Origin: Virgisporangium aurantiacum | GTDB taxonomy: Bacteria > Actinomycetota > Actinomycetes > Mycobacteriales > Micromonosporaceae | DNA length: 64,000 nucleotides | Reading direction: 5' to 3' | Assembly (NCBI RefSeq): GCF_016863635.1 | Contig: NZ_BOPG01000006.1 | Coordinates: 124,001-188,000, forward strand | Shown here: positions 1 to 7,715 of the stretch, piece by piece | Layout of the letters: every line of letters starts with the position of its first letter | Numbering within the stretch: position 1 is the stretch's first letter | Made by a program: the position numbers and the translations under genes | Notes under the pieces: generated by a model | What the model was told of the DNA's origin: nothing | Database searches by the model: none | Seen by the model: only the letters and a program-made list of their open reading frames with translations

Positions 1-366
1 TTCCAGGTCGGCGTAGTGCCGCACGCAGGCCCGGATGGCGGCGGCCGCCGCCGGGCTCAACGCCATGGACTCCGCGCGGGCAAGCCGGTCGCGCTGGGCC
101 CGCACCACCGCGAGTTCCGCGGCGACGGCGGCGGCCCGTTGCGCCGACCGGGCCGTCTGGGTCCGCAGGTGGCGGCGGTCCTCGTCGTGCGCGGACCGCT
201 CCCGCACGAACAGCGTCCCGAAGATCGCCGTGGCCAGGAGCAGCACCGCCGTGACGGTGGGCAGCACCCGCACCCCGCCGCGCCGGGCCGGCGGCCGGAC
301 GACCCTGGCCGCGACCACCTCCCCGTCGATGACGTTGCGGTCGCCCGCCTTCAACTCCGGAGTCAC
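1..366 (-). CDS. Membrane-anchored coiled-coil protein, 3' end missing
   Basis: Partial gene running off the left edge. From a GTG at 364-366 it reads 122 residues without a stop: a polar start, one membrane helix at about residues 35-54 (core AVLLLATAIFGTLFV), then an Arg/Glu/Ala-rich stretch (58-100) that looks coiled-coil. It starts 22 bases after the stop of the subtilisin-like protease on the same strand, so the two are probably one transcript. The topology suggests a type II membrane protein with an extracytoplasmic coil. No family is recognised from this fragment. Confidence 0.6.
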   Translation of the reverse strand, partial: MTPELKAGDRNVIDGEVVAARVVRPPARRGGVRVLPTVTAVLLLATAIFGTLFVRERSAHDEDRRHLRTQTARSAQRAAAVAAELAVVRAQRDRLARAESMALSPAAAAAIRACVRHYADLE

Positions 367-388
367 GACCGGGCCTCGCTCCGCGAGG

Positions 389-3300
389 TCACGAGACTCT
401 CACCTTCGACGTCACCGTCGTCACCCCCGGCACCTGCGGGCTGTCCATCCGGGTCGACACCGTGCCGTCGCCGGCCGTGGCACCGCGCACCGTCACCGAG
501 TACGTCACCGATCCGCCCGGCACCGGCTTCGACGTGGTGACCAGCAGGTCGCCGGTCGGCAGCGTGCCCGTCGGCAACTGCTCGCCACCGGACCCGTTCA
601 CGTTCTCCGCGCCCACCAGGAACGGCTTGCCCGGGTCGGTCGGCATGTTGTCGGCCGGGTAGGCGAACCCGATCTCCTCGCTCCCGAGCCGCAACCAGGC
701 CTGGAAGACGCGCTGGCTGGTGGTGCCGTACACGTTGACCCGCCATTCCACCGCCAGCCACGAACTGCCGTCGGCCGCCGTCAGCACGCCGGCCAGCACG
801 CCCGGTGCGCCGGTGCCGTCGAGGTCGGTCCAGAACGGCGCGAGGACGTTGTTCGGCCGCGCCGGGTTGGGCAACTGGCCCAGTTCGCAGCACACCACGT
901 CGCGCTCGTCGCCGCCGCCGAGGATCAGGTAGCCGTTCGACGTGATGCCGACCCGGCGATGCTCCTGCCCGCCGTACAGGGTGGGCGTGGGCAGGTCGTA
1001 GTTGACGATCTCCTCGTCACCGATCGCGTCGGCACCGATCCCGAAGCTGTCCAGCGGCTGGTACCCGAAGATCTGCCCGGGCTCCACCGACGGCGTGCCC
1101 GGCACCATCCCGGCCAGCGCCGCCTGCCGCACCTCGACCGCGTGCGGGTCGACGATCATCGCGCCGTTGGCGCTGTCCGCGGTGAGGTTGTTCGACAACG
1201 TCGTGGTCAGGTCCACGGTGGCCGGCTCGTACGTCGTGTTCGTCGCGCTCACCGTGCACAGGCTGGTCGCGCTCACCGCCACCGTGTCGGGGTTGCAGAC
1301 GCTGGTCACCGACACCGGCCCCGCCTTGGGCACGAACGCCACCGGCAGGTGCAGGTCCGGCCCGTCGGCCGCGGTCGCCGGTGCCAGCGCCACGGTGCCG
1401 AAGAACTGCTTCGTCGGTGCCTCCGACCGGATGCTGATCGACAGTTCGGCGCTGCGGCCGGGCAGCACGGTCAGCGTTGCCGGCAGCACGGTCAGGGTCG
1501 CTCCGGCCGTGGTGGTCGCGCTGGTCCGGTAGGTCACGGTCCGCCCGGTGACGTTGGTCGCGGTCCGCACGGTGGTCACCCGCCCGGGCATGACGGGCGC
1601 GTTCACGGACGGAAGATTCAGGTGGACGGCGTTGACGTCGTCGCCCGCCATCGCGGTGAGCCGGGCCGCCGTCTCGTCGAACACCAGCCCGGCCGTGTCG
1701 GCCCGGTCGAGGCGGATCCGGCCGGCACCCATGTCGAACGCGTCGGCGGGCGTCTTCAGGTCCTCCTTGACCACCTCGGCGGTCGCCGTGGTCATCAGCG
1801 CCGACCGGATCCGTCCCGGGCTCCAGTCCGGATGCCGGGCCTTGAGCCAGGCGGCACCGCCGGCGACGTGCGGCGACGACATCGACGTGCCCGCGATCGC
1901 CTGGAACCGCTCGCCCGGCGGGCCCTCCGCCGGCGACTCCGGGGTCGGCGTGTGCCCGGCGAGGATCTGCACGCCGGGCGCGGTGACGTCGGGCTTGATG
2001 AACGAACCGGCCGGGCCGCGCGAGGAGAACGCCGCCATCACGTCGCCCCGGCCGGCGCGCTTGGTGCCGGCGGTGAACGATCCGGTGACGTCCTTGTGGT
2101 CGGTGAGGAACTTCTTGGCCTTGGTGCCGTCGGCCAGGTGGATCGTGGGCAGCCAGTGGTTGTCGGTCTCCACGTCCTGCAGCGTCGGGTTGTAGAGGAT
2201 CATGCCGATCGCGCCGCCGGCCTTGACGTTGTTGCCCTTCTCGACGCGTCCGATGCCACCACCGCGCTCGCAGGCGACGATCTTCCCCGTGAACGAGTTG
2301 GCGGCCGCCTTGGTGCTGCACAGCGCCTTGTATCCGGTGACGCTCTCGGCCAGCACGACGGGCGCCGGTCCGACCCCGCCGGTGATCGACGCGCCCTCGA
2401 ACGTCTCCTCGGTGGCGCCGCTCCTGAGCTTGAGCGCGGAGACGAACTCGCGGCGCTGCGTCGACGCGCCGACCGTGGTGACCCACGGCGCGAGGTGGTT
2501 GGCCGTGCCCACGCCCGGCCCGTCGTTCCCCGCCGACGCGGCGACGAAGACGCCGGCCGCGTACGCGTCGAGGAACGCCAGCTCAACCGGGTCGGTCTGC
2601 GGGTCGGTGCCGCCGGAGACCGAGAAGTTGATGACCTGCACGCCGTCCCGGATCGACTGCCCGACCGCGGCGACCGAGTCCGACGAGAAGCACCCGTGCG
2701 CGCCGCACACCTTGTACACGGAGAGCCAGGCGCCCGGCGCCACGCCCCGCACCGGTCCCCGGTCGACGCCGAGAACCGGCGCCTTCGCGACCACATCGCC
2801 CACGGCGGTCGACGCGGTGTGCGTGCCGTGGCCGTTGGAGTCGCGGGCGGTCGTGTACTTCTCCTCGGCGGCGCGCTTGGCGTCGGCGAGGTAGCCGGAC
2901 AGGAACGGCGCGCCGCCGATCAACTTGCGGTTGCAGCGGAACGGCTGGCCCTTGCCGCCGTCGACGGTCGGATCCGGGCCGAAGTCGCAGGTGCGCGGCG
3001 TGCCGTCGGCCTTCAGCGGTGGGGCCTGGCTGGCGGCCGTCTCGGCGAACGACGGGTGCTCCGGCCACACGCCGCTGTCGAGGACGCCGACGAGCACCCC
3101 GGCACCGTCCGCGCCGGCGCCACCGGTCCTGTTGTCGACTCCACCGATGAAATCCACGCTGGAGTCGGTGAGCGGTTCGCGGACCGAGTCGGCCTGTACG
3201 GCGACGGCACCCGGGATCGACGCGAGGTCGCGGAGGCGGTTGGCGGGGGCGGTGAACGTCACGCCGCCGTAGACGGTGCGCAGGCGCTGTCCGGCCGTCG

Positions 3301-3721
3301 CGGTGGGGACCTTCTTCGCGGCGGCGGCCAGGAACGCGTCCTCGCGGGATTTGATGTGCTCTTCGTACTTGTGCTCGTCGGGGCTGCCGGAGAGTTGGCG
3401 ACCGGTGTGCGCCGGGCCGGTCGCGGGCAGGCCGGGCAGCGTGCCGCCGTAGATGGCGACCGGTTCGTAGTCGAGCTTGACGACCACCTGCACGGGCGCG
3501 CTGTCGGTGCGCGCGAGCAGGCTCTCGTCGGACCGGGCGAGGCGGCTGGACGGCGTCTTCGCGGCCACCGACCGGGTGACGGGCGTGAGGTCGGCCGCTT
3601 TCCGCAGCGTCGTCGCGGCGGGTTTCGGATTGCCGATGCCCGGGTGGGCACCCGTGAACAGCGCCAGCGGCGGCAGGACGAGGATCGCGAGGGCAGCACG
3701 CAGCGCCCTGGGTCGAAGCAC
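389..3721 (-). CDS. Secreted subtilisin-like serine protease (S8), cucumisin-like layout
   Basis: 1,110 residues. An N-terminal signal peptide (about 1-25, core ALAILVLPPLALF) is followed by an I9-type propeptide region (about 75-180, EHIKSREDAFLAAAA). The catalytic triad is Asp215 (VLDSGVWPEH), His298 (DSNGHGTHTAS) and a serine near 617 (GTSMSSPHVAGG), with the oxyanion region SAGNDGPG. A long insert between His and Ser looks like a PA domain. The roughly 450 C-terminal residues are beta-rich and probably act in substrate or surface binding. The layout matches large actinobacterial and plant-type S8 peptidases. The GTG start at 3719-3721 directly precedes the signal peptide. Exported endopeptidase; substrate unknown. 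Confidence 0.93.
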   Translation of the reverse strand: MLRPRALRAALAILVLPPLALFTGAHPGIGNPKPAATTLRKAADLTPVTRSVAAKTPSSRLARSDESLLARTDSAPVQVVVKLDYEPVAIYGGTLPGLPATGPAHTGRQLSGSPDEHKYEEHIKSREDAFLAAAAKKVPTATAGQRLRTVYGGVTFTAPANRLRDLASIPGAVAVQADSVREPLTDSSVDFIGGVDNRTGGAGADGAGVLVGVLDSGVWPEHPSFAETAASQAPPLKADGTPRTCDFGPDPTVDGGKGQPFRCNRKLIGGAPFLSGYLADAKRAAEEKYTTARDSNGHGTHTASTAVGDVVAKAPVLGVDRGPVRGVAPGAWLSVYKVCGAHGCFSSDSVAAVGQSIRDGVQVINFSVSGGTDPQTDPVELAFLDAYAAGVFVAASAGNDGPGVGTANHLAPWVTTVGASTQRREFVSALKLRSGATEETFEGASITGGVGPAPVVLAESVTGYKALCSTKAAANSFTGKIVACERGGGIGRVEKGNNVKAGGAIGMILYNPTLQDVETDNHWLPTIHLADGTKAKKFLTDHKDVTGSFTAGTKRAGRGDVMAAFSSRGPAGSFIKPDVTAPGVQILAGHTPTPESPAEGPPGERFQAIAGTSMSSPHVAGGAAWLKARHPDWSPGRIRSALMTTATAEVVKEDLKTPADAFDMGAGRIRLDRADTAGLVFDETAARLTAMAGDDVNAVHLNLPSVNAPVMPGRVTTVRTATNVTGRTVTYRTSATTTAGATLTVLPATLTVLPGRSAELSISIRSEAPTKQFFGTVALAPATAADGPDLHLPVAFVPKAGPVSVTSVCNPDTVAVSATSLCTVSATNTTYEPATVDLTTTLSNNLTADSANGAMIVDPHAVEVRQAALAGMVPGTPSVEPGQIFGYQPLDSFGIGADAIGDEEIVNYDLPTPTLYGGQEHRRVGITSNGYLILGGGDERDVVCCELGQLPNPARPNNVLAPFWTDLDGTGAPGVLAGVLTAADGSSWLAVEWRVNVYGTTSQRVFQAWLRLGSEEIGFAYPADNMPTDPGKPFLVGAENVNGSGGEQLPTGTLPTGDLLVTTSKPVPGGSVTYSVTVRGATAGDGTVSTRMDSPQVPGVTTVTSKVRVS

Positions 3722-3745
3722 GCCTGAGCCCCATTCGTCGGTCGT

Positions 3746-3774
3746 CGGCGGATGATCATTTCAATCATCCGCCG
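3746..3774. terminator. Perfect 11-bp hairpin between protease and DUF397 gene
   Basis: CGGCGGATGAT and ATCATCCGCCG form an 11-bp stem with a 7-base loop. The hairpin lies between the end of the minus-strand DUF397 gene (3816) and the protease start (3721). There is no T-run on the minus strand, so it could be a terminator for the DUF397 gene or a 5'-UTR structure of the protease mRNA. Confidence 0.5.
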
Positions 3775-3815
3775 TTTGAACCGGAAAGGGGGCAAAAGGA
3801 GGGAATTAACAGCGG

Positions 3816-4034
3816 CTACGTGGTGGCCTCCGGCGGACTGAACCCGTCGGACTTCACCGTGTCCAGCAGCGATCGCCATTGCTCGGCGGTGAGCCTGAGC
3901 TGCACGCCTGGGTCACCGGTGTTGCGGACGAGCACCTCGCCGCCCACCGGGTTGACCTCGACGCACGCCGCGTCGGAACACCGGGAACTGCGCCGCCAGC
4001 CCGAGGGCTGCCGCGCACCAGCGTTGTCGATCAC
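3816..4034 (-). CDS. DUF397 domain protein
   Basis: 73 residues covering one DUF397 domain: WRRSSRCSDAACVEV near the N terminus and a C-terminal LTAEQWRSLLDTVK helix. I chose GTG at 4032-4034 because GGAGG (4040-4044) lies 5 bases upstream; an in-frame GTG at 4061 has no Shine-Dalgarno. DUF397 proteins are small partners of XRE/DUF5753 regulators (WhiJ/AbaA-type loci in Streptomyces). A second DUF397 gene lies upstream and such a regulator is encoded at 5202-6074. Function in this strain is not known. Confidence 0.85.
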   Translation of the reverse strand: MIDNAGARQPSGWRRSSRCSDAACVEVNPVGGEVLVRNTGDPGVQLRLTAEQWRSLLDTVKSDGFSPPEATT

Positions 4035-4106
4035 CGATACCTCCCGAACTCGCCGTTTCACCTACAGTGAAGGCGAGCCCGGGGAGGCTTACAAGACCGT
4101 GTCCGT

Positions 4107-4334
4107 CTAGCCGAAATTTTCGTCGCGTACCGCGGCGATGAACGCCCGGAACTCGACGGGGGTCAGCCACAGCTCTCCTGCGGCGGGCGCCTTGCTGTCG
4201 CGTATACCGACGTAGTGCGGGTCGTCGGTCGCCACCTCAATGCACGCCCCGTTGGCACAATAGGAACTACGCCGCCACTGGGGGACGGCCGTTGGGTCAG
4301 ATGGCGACGATTCCGCCGCGACGTCAGCGCTCAT
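4107..4334 (-). CDS. DUF397 domain protein, second copy
   Basis: 75 residues from ATG at 4332-4334 (a GTG at 4343 is the alternative). It has the DUF397 core WRRSSYCANGACIEVATD, then LTPVEFRAFIAAVRDENF. The sequence clearly differs from the copy at 3816-4034, so this is an old paralogue rather than a recent duplication. Neither start has a clear Shine-Dalgarno sequence. Instead a 16-bp inverted repeat abuts the ATG, so transcription may start very close to it. It is read away from the XRE regulator gene at 5202. Confidence 0.83.
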   Translation of the reverse strand: MSADVAAESSPSDPTAVPQWRRSSYCANGACIEVATDDPHYVGIRDSKAPAAGELWLTPVEFRAFIAAVRDENFG

Positions 4335-4350
4335 TGGCAACACGTTGCCA
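4335..4350. promoter_or_regulatory. Inverted repeat abutting the DUF397 start, possible operator
   Basis: TGGCAACACGTTGCCA is a 7-bp inverted repeat with a 2-base centre, directly upstream of the ATG at 4334. The size and symmetry fit a binding site for a dimeric helix-turn-helix protein. The XRE regulator encoded next door is the obvious candidate (inference). Confidence 0.45.
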
Positions 4351-4622
4351 CGAACGACGAAAATGCGTAGACGTGATGATCGAATTTGTTATCTTCCCGA
4401 TATTCACTCTCCCGGGGGACCATTTCCATACCGTCTGCAGATGTGCGATGCACCAACGGTTATTCCCGCACTTCACGATGCATCGACAACTCTCGTCACA
4501 ACCGCAACTCGCATTTTCCGGCGATTATTTTGTAGTTGACCAGTAACCGACGGAGACGACCGGCCCTTGTGGACAGTCGACGGCCGAAGCCCCTGCAAGA
4601 CGGGCACTTTCGGGGTTTGGCG

Positions 4623-4640
4623 GTCCGACACGTGTCGGAC
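4623..4640. promoter_or_regulatory. 18-bp perfect palindrome
   Basis: GTCCGACACGTGTCGGAC reads identically on both strands. Related half-sites follow within 45 bases (GTCGGGCCGAC around 4649-4659 and TCCGACCC around 4667-4674). This looks like an operator cluster upstream of the XRE regulator rather than a terminator, since no gene ends here. Confidence 0.45.
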
Positions 4641-4857
4641 GGCTACCTGTCGGGCCGACCGTTTTCCGACCCGCCGAGTAATTCGAAGTCCCGCGGCGAC
4701 CGGCAGTGCACCCAACGGAACGTCGGCGCCACCGTCAGCGATGGCCGACGAGTCCCTTACCCACCGAGCAGACCACACGTTTTCACCTTTCACCACCGGC
4801 CGGCCGACGGCGCACCGGCCGGCCGCGATCAGCAACTCGTGAGTAACCCCGGCACGC

Positions 4858-4871
4858 GTTATCCGGATAAC
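4858..4871. promoter_or_regulatory. 14-bp perfect palindrome
   Basis: GTTATCCGGATAAC is a perfect palindrome about 330 bases upstream of the XRE/DUF5753 gene. Its half-site TTATC differs from the 4623 element, so more than one binding protein or site type may be involved. Confidence 0.4.
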
Positions 4872-4938
4872 CCGGAAGGTGATTCTGAACGGTTCCAATG
4901 ATTGCGCGTTCGCATCCTCGGAATTGGTTTTCGAGCCG

Positions 4939-4968
4939 GTGATCACCACGCCACCAAAGGTGATAACC
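4939..4968. promoter_or_regulatory. Two palindromic decamers 20 bp apart
   Basis: GGTGATCACC (4939-4948, perfect) and GGTGATAACC (4959-4968, one mismatch) have the same 5' end spaced exactly 20 bp. That is two helical turns, putting both on the same DNA face. The arrangement is typical of cooperative repressor binding. Confidence 0.45.
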
Positions 4969-5044
4969 AGAGGTCACGAGCACCGCCGCAGACGTATCCA
5001 CCAATGGCGGCAATTCCACGCCGCTTCGCCCCCCACGTTTAAAT

Positions 5045-5061
5045 TTGCACTTCCGGTGCAA
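5045..5061 (+). promoter_or_regulatory. Candidate promoter with overlapping inverted repeat
   Basis: TTGCAC-TTCCG-GTGCAA is an inverted repeat. TTGCAC also resembles a -35 hexamer, with TAAAGT/AGTTAT-like sequence about 14-17 bases downstream. It lies roughly 140 bases upstream of the XRE gene start. The repeat inside the promoter core would allow autorepression (inference). Confidence 0.35.
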
Positions 5062-5201
5062 TGCTAAAGTTATGACGGTGCGCACGTTCGATGGCCGCAC
5101 GCTGTTCACCAACCGCAAAAAGGGCCCAAATGGGTCTGTCGCTCTGACACGTGGCAGACCTAGACTGTGCCAAATGCCAAGTGGCGTTTCGACGCGGGTG
5201 G

Positions 5202-6074
5202 ATGATGAGCACTGAACTGCACGGGCCAATCCTGGGGCGGCGGCGCCTGAGCGCGGCTCTCCGCCATGCCCGAGACAACACGGGCGCGACGCAGGAACAG
5301 GTCGCCGAGGCGATGGACTGGTCGCTGTCCAAACTGATCCGGATCGAGAAGGGCACGGTCGGTATCTCCACCACCGACCTGCGCTCGCTGCTCGCCCACT
5401 ACGGCGTCCGCGACCCCGAGGAGATCAACGGCCTCATCCGGCTGGCCAAGACCTCGCGCGAGCGGCCCTGGTGGGCGGCCTACCGCGACCACCTCCCGTC
5501 GCTCGACTTCGAGAAGCTGCTCGGCCTCGAGGCCGAGGCGTCGTCGATCGAGACGTTCCAGTCCACGCTGATTCCCGGGCTGCTGCAGACGCAGGCGTAC
5601 ATGCGCTACGTCCTCGGCGGCATCGTCAACGACGTGGCCGGGCCCGAGTCCGTCAACGTCCGCGAAGAGGTGCGCCTGCGCCGCCAGAAAGCCCTCTTCG
5701 AGGTCGAGGGCGCGCCCATGTTCCGGGTGGTGCTCGACGAAGCGACCCTGCGCCGGGTCGCCGCCAGTCCGGCCGTGATGCGCCAGCAGCTGCTGCACCT
5801 GGCCGACCTCAACACCCGCCCCAACATCGTGATCGAGGTCATCCCGTTCACCGCGGGGCCCTACGTCGACTCCGGCACGTTCGCGGTGCTGTCGTTCGCC
5901 GGTTCCTCCGACCCGCCGGTCGTATACCTCGAGAACGCCTGGTACGACATGCTGATCGACAAGGTCGACCAGGTGTCGAAGTACCAGTTGCTGCTCGCCA
6001 ACCTGCGTCAGCGGGCCCTGAACCCGGCCGACTCCGAGGCGTTGGTCCGAAAGATCGCCGACGAGTTCCGGTAG
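5202..6074 (+). CDS. XRE-family regulator with DUF5753 domain
   Basis: 290 residues. An N-terminal helix-turn-helix (about 10-70: RLSAALRHARDNTGATQEQVA, then MDWSLSKLIRIEKG) is followed by a DUF5753 domain (about 100-285: PGLLQTQAYMR, a region found in almost all such regulators). ATG codons at 5202 and 5205 are preceded only by a weak GGGTGG. The family works together with DUF397 proteins in WhiJ/AbaA-like developmental or metabolic control in Streptomyces. Here two DUF397 genes lie on the opposite strand across a palindrome-rich gap. The stop codon is one base from the convergent solute-binding protein gene. Confidence 0.9.
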   Translation: MMSTELHGPILGRRRLSAALRHARDNTGATQEQVAEAMDWSLSKLIRIEKGTVGISTTDLRSLLAHYGVRDPEEINGLIRLAKTSRERPWWAAYRDHLPSLDFEKLLGLEAEASSIETFQSTLIPGLLQTQAYMRYVLGGIVNDVAGPESVNVREEVRLRRQKALFEVEGAPMFRVVLDEATLRRVAASPAVMRQQLLHLADLNTRPNIVIEVIPFTAGPYVDSGTFAVLSFAGSSDPPVVYLENAWYDMLIDKVDQVSKYQLLLANLRQRALNPADSEALVRKIADEFR

Positions 6075-6075
6075 T

Positions 6076-7323
6076 TCACAGGTCCTGGAAGCAGGGGTGG
6101 TCGAGCTCCGTCCGGCCCACCGTCGGCCCGGCGAAGAAGCCGCGTACCACCGGCACGTCGGCCGCGCCCGTACCCGTGGCCGGGCTCACGATCATGCTCT
6201 GGTTCGCCGCGCCGGCCGGGAGCATGCCCTCGTAGTCCACGGTCTTCAGGTCCCGGGCGACCGCCTGGAGGCCGGAGTGCGTCAGGTCCTCGCGCGCAGC
6301 CGCCGTCTCCAGCGCCGCCTTCAGCGGGTACGACGAGACCCACCCGCCCACGTGCCCGTCCTGCGGGGCCAGCGAGCCCAGCGCCGCCCGCATGGCGCGG
6401 TGTCCGGGCGTGTCCGCGTTCCACGGTCCCCACGGCGTGATGCGCACGTACGACGCCTTCAGCGCCGCCGCCGCGGGTCCGCGTAACAGCGCCTGGTCCC
6501 AGGTCGGCCCGGCGCCGATGATCCGGCCGCGGTAGCCGCCCTCGGCCGCCTTCCGCACGATCACCTCGGTCTCGGCCGGCGTCGTCGCCAGGATGACCAC
6601 GTCGGGCCGCCGGGCGATGATGGCGCTCGCCGCGCCGTCCTGGCGGTCGGCGCCCGGATCGGTCTTGACGTTGATGAACGTGATCGAGTTCAGCGACGTC
6701 GCCAGTTTCACCCCGGCCGCACCGTCGTCGCCGTACTCGCCGGGGAGGTGGATCGACATGATCGACCGGACCGTGCCCGTGGCACGCGCGTAGTCGACCG
6801 CGTTGATGCCCTCCACGCAGTAGTTGGCACCGGATTCGAGCATGTCCGGCTCGAACGACCAGGCCGACGTCCGCGATGCCGGAACGGCCAGCATGGGATC
6901 GGTGCGCAGGTCGCTCAGGATCGCGGCCGTGCCGTGCTCGCCCATCGTCTGCGCCAGCGCAAGAACCTTGCCGCGGATCTCCCGGTACGCGCGCACGTGC
7001 GTGGCCGGGTCGGCCTTGTTGTCGCGCACGTACGTGACGACGTCGATCTCATGACCGCCGATGCCGCCGGCGCGGTTCACGCGGTCCCAGAATTTCTGCT
7101 GCGCCTCGGTGACCGCCACCGCCTCGGCCGAGCGCGGACCGACCGTGAGATCGGAGATGATGCCCAGGTAGATGCAGCCCTTGCTGCGGTCAATCGCCTT
7201 CGGGCAGGGTTCGCTGGTCACGCCGGCCCCGTTGTCGATCGGGCGCTCACCGTCGCGGCAGGCCGTCACCGATCCGGCGAGCAGGCCGCCGATCAGGGCA
7301 ATGGCGATGACATGCCGTTTCAT
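6076..7323 (-). CDS. Lipoprotein solute-binding protein, branched-chain amino acid type
   Basis: 415 residues. The start is ATG 7321-7323 with GGGGAG just upstream, and it directly opens a lipoprotein signal (MKRHVIAIALIGGLLAGS, then VTAC). The body fits a type 1 periplasmic-binding fold: IYLGIISDLTVGPRSAEAVA, a region spaced like Leu/Ile/Val receptors (QQKFWDRVNRAGGIGGHEID), and repeated Rossmann-like halves. No permease or ATPase genes are adjacent, so it is an orphan receptor or serves a distant transporter. Convergent with the XRE gene. Confidence 0.82.
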   Translation of the reverse strand: MKRHVIAIALIGGLLAGSVTACRDGERPIDNGAGVTSEPCPKAIDRSKGCIYLGIISDLTVGPRSAEAVAVTEAQQKFWDRVNRAGGIGGHEIDVVTYVRDNKADPATHVRAYREIRGKVLALAQTMGEHGTAAILSDLRTDPMLAVPASRTSAWSFEPDMLESGANYCVEGINAVDYARATGTVRSIMSIHLPGEYGDDGAAGVKLATSLNSITFINVKTDPGADRQDGAASAIIARRPDVVILATTPAETEVIVRKAAEGGYRGRIIGAGPTWDQALLRGPAAAALKASYVRITPWGPWNADTPGHRAMRAALGSLAPQDGHVGGWVSSYPLKAALETAAAREDLTHSGLQAVARDLKTVDYEGMLPAGAANQSMIVSPATGTGAADVPVVRGFFAGPTVGRTELDHPCFQDL

Positions 7324-7570
7324 GAATCTCCCCGGGCACCGACGAAAGAACAAAGAGATTATGGGACGCACGTGAGCGCGGCCCGCCGCGCCCCGGGGTG
7401 GGTGCCCAGCCAATCACAGTGGGTAATTTGAACATTTGCCTCTTTACCCATCGAACTGGACTCTCCGCTTTCCGTCCCAGCATGATCTGGCTAACTTGGT
7501 GACGGCCTGTTCGGACGTCGGTCGTCCAGACGGGGCGACTCCGGGCCGGCCCGCCGAATCGATTCTTGTG

Positions 7571-7714
7571 CGGCGCCCGAGACATGGGGGCGTTTCACCG
7601 AGCCGGGGAACCACCGGCCGTCTCCACCACGGAGATGGTCAGGGGTGAATCCGCAGCACCTTGCGGTAGGGCCGCCTTCCCGCCCGAACCCGTCAGCTAA
7701 CCCGGTAGGCGTCG
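7571..7714 (+). ncRNA. c-di-AMP riboswitch (ydaO-yuaA type)
   Basis: Conserved pieces of the family are visible: GAGCCGGGGAACCA (7600-7613), GGGGTGAATC (7642-7651), a GGTAGGGCCG stretch (7665-7674), and CCCGTCAGCTAACCCGGTAG near the end. The outer helix P1 can form between CGGCGCC (7571-7577) and GGCGTCG (7708-7714), seven pairs with one G-U. In actinobacteria this riboswitch commonly precedes cell-wall hydrolase genes and turns them off at high c-di-AMP; here an NlpC/P60 gene follows at once. The ribosome site GGTAGG overlaps the 3' strand of P1. Confidence 0.88.
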
Positions 7715-7715
7715 G

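Larger units (their letters stand above)
4351..5201. other. 850-bp palindrome-rich non-coding region
   Basis: I see no convincing gene on either strand: open frames here lack ribosome sites and any recognisable motif. Base composition is less G+C-rich than the flanks (for example the AT-rich runs around 4380-4560 and 5036-5075). It holds several perfect or near-perfect palindromes, listed separately. One DnaA-box-like 9-mer (CTGTCCACA on the minus strand, near 4567) is present, but a single copy is not an origin. Confidence 0.6.

Noticed and set aside
35..3727. 1,230-codon open frame on the plus strand
   Set aside because: It is the antisense shadow of the subtilisin-like protease, low in hydrophobics and dominated by Arg/Gly/Ala; the minus-strand frame has the catalytic motifs and signal peptide.
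4560..4580. DnaA-box-like 9-mer
   Set aside because: A single copy, with no cluster and no dnaA/dnaN nearby, is not evidence for an origin.
4473..4949. 158-codon minus-strand frame in the XRE upstream region
   Set aside because: No ribosome site, no family resemblance, and it runs across several palindromes; more likely non-coding.
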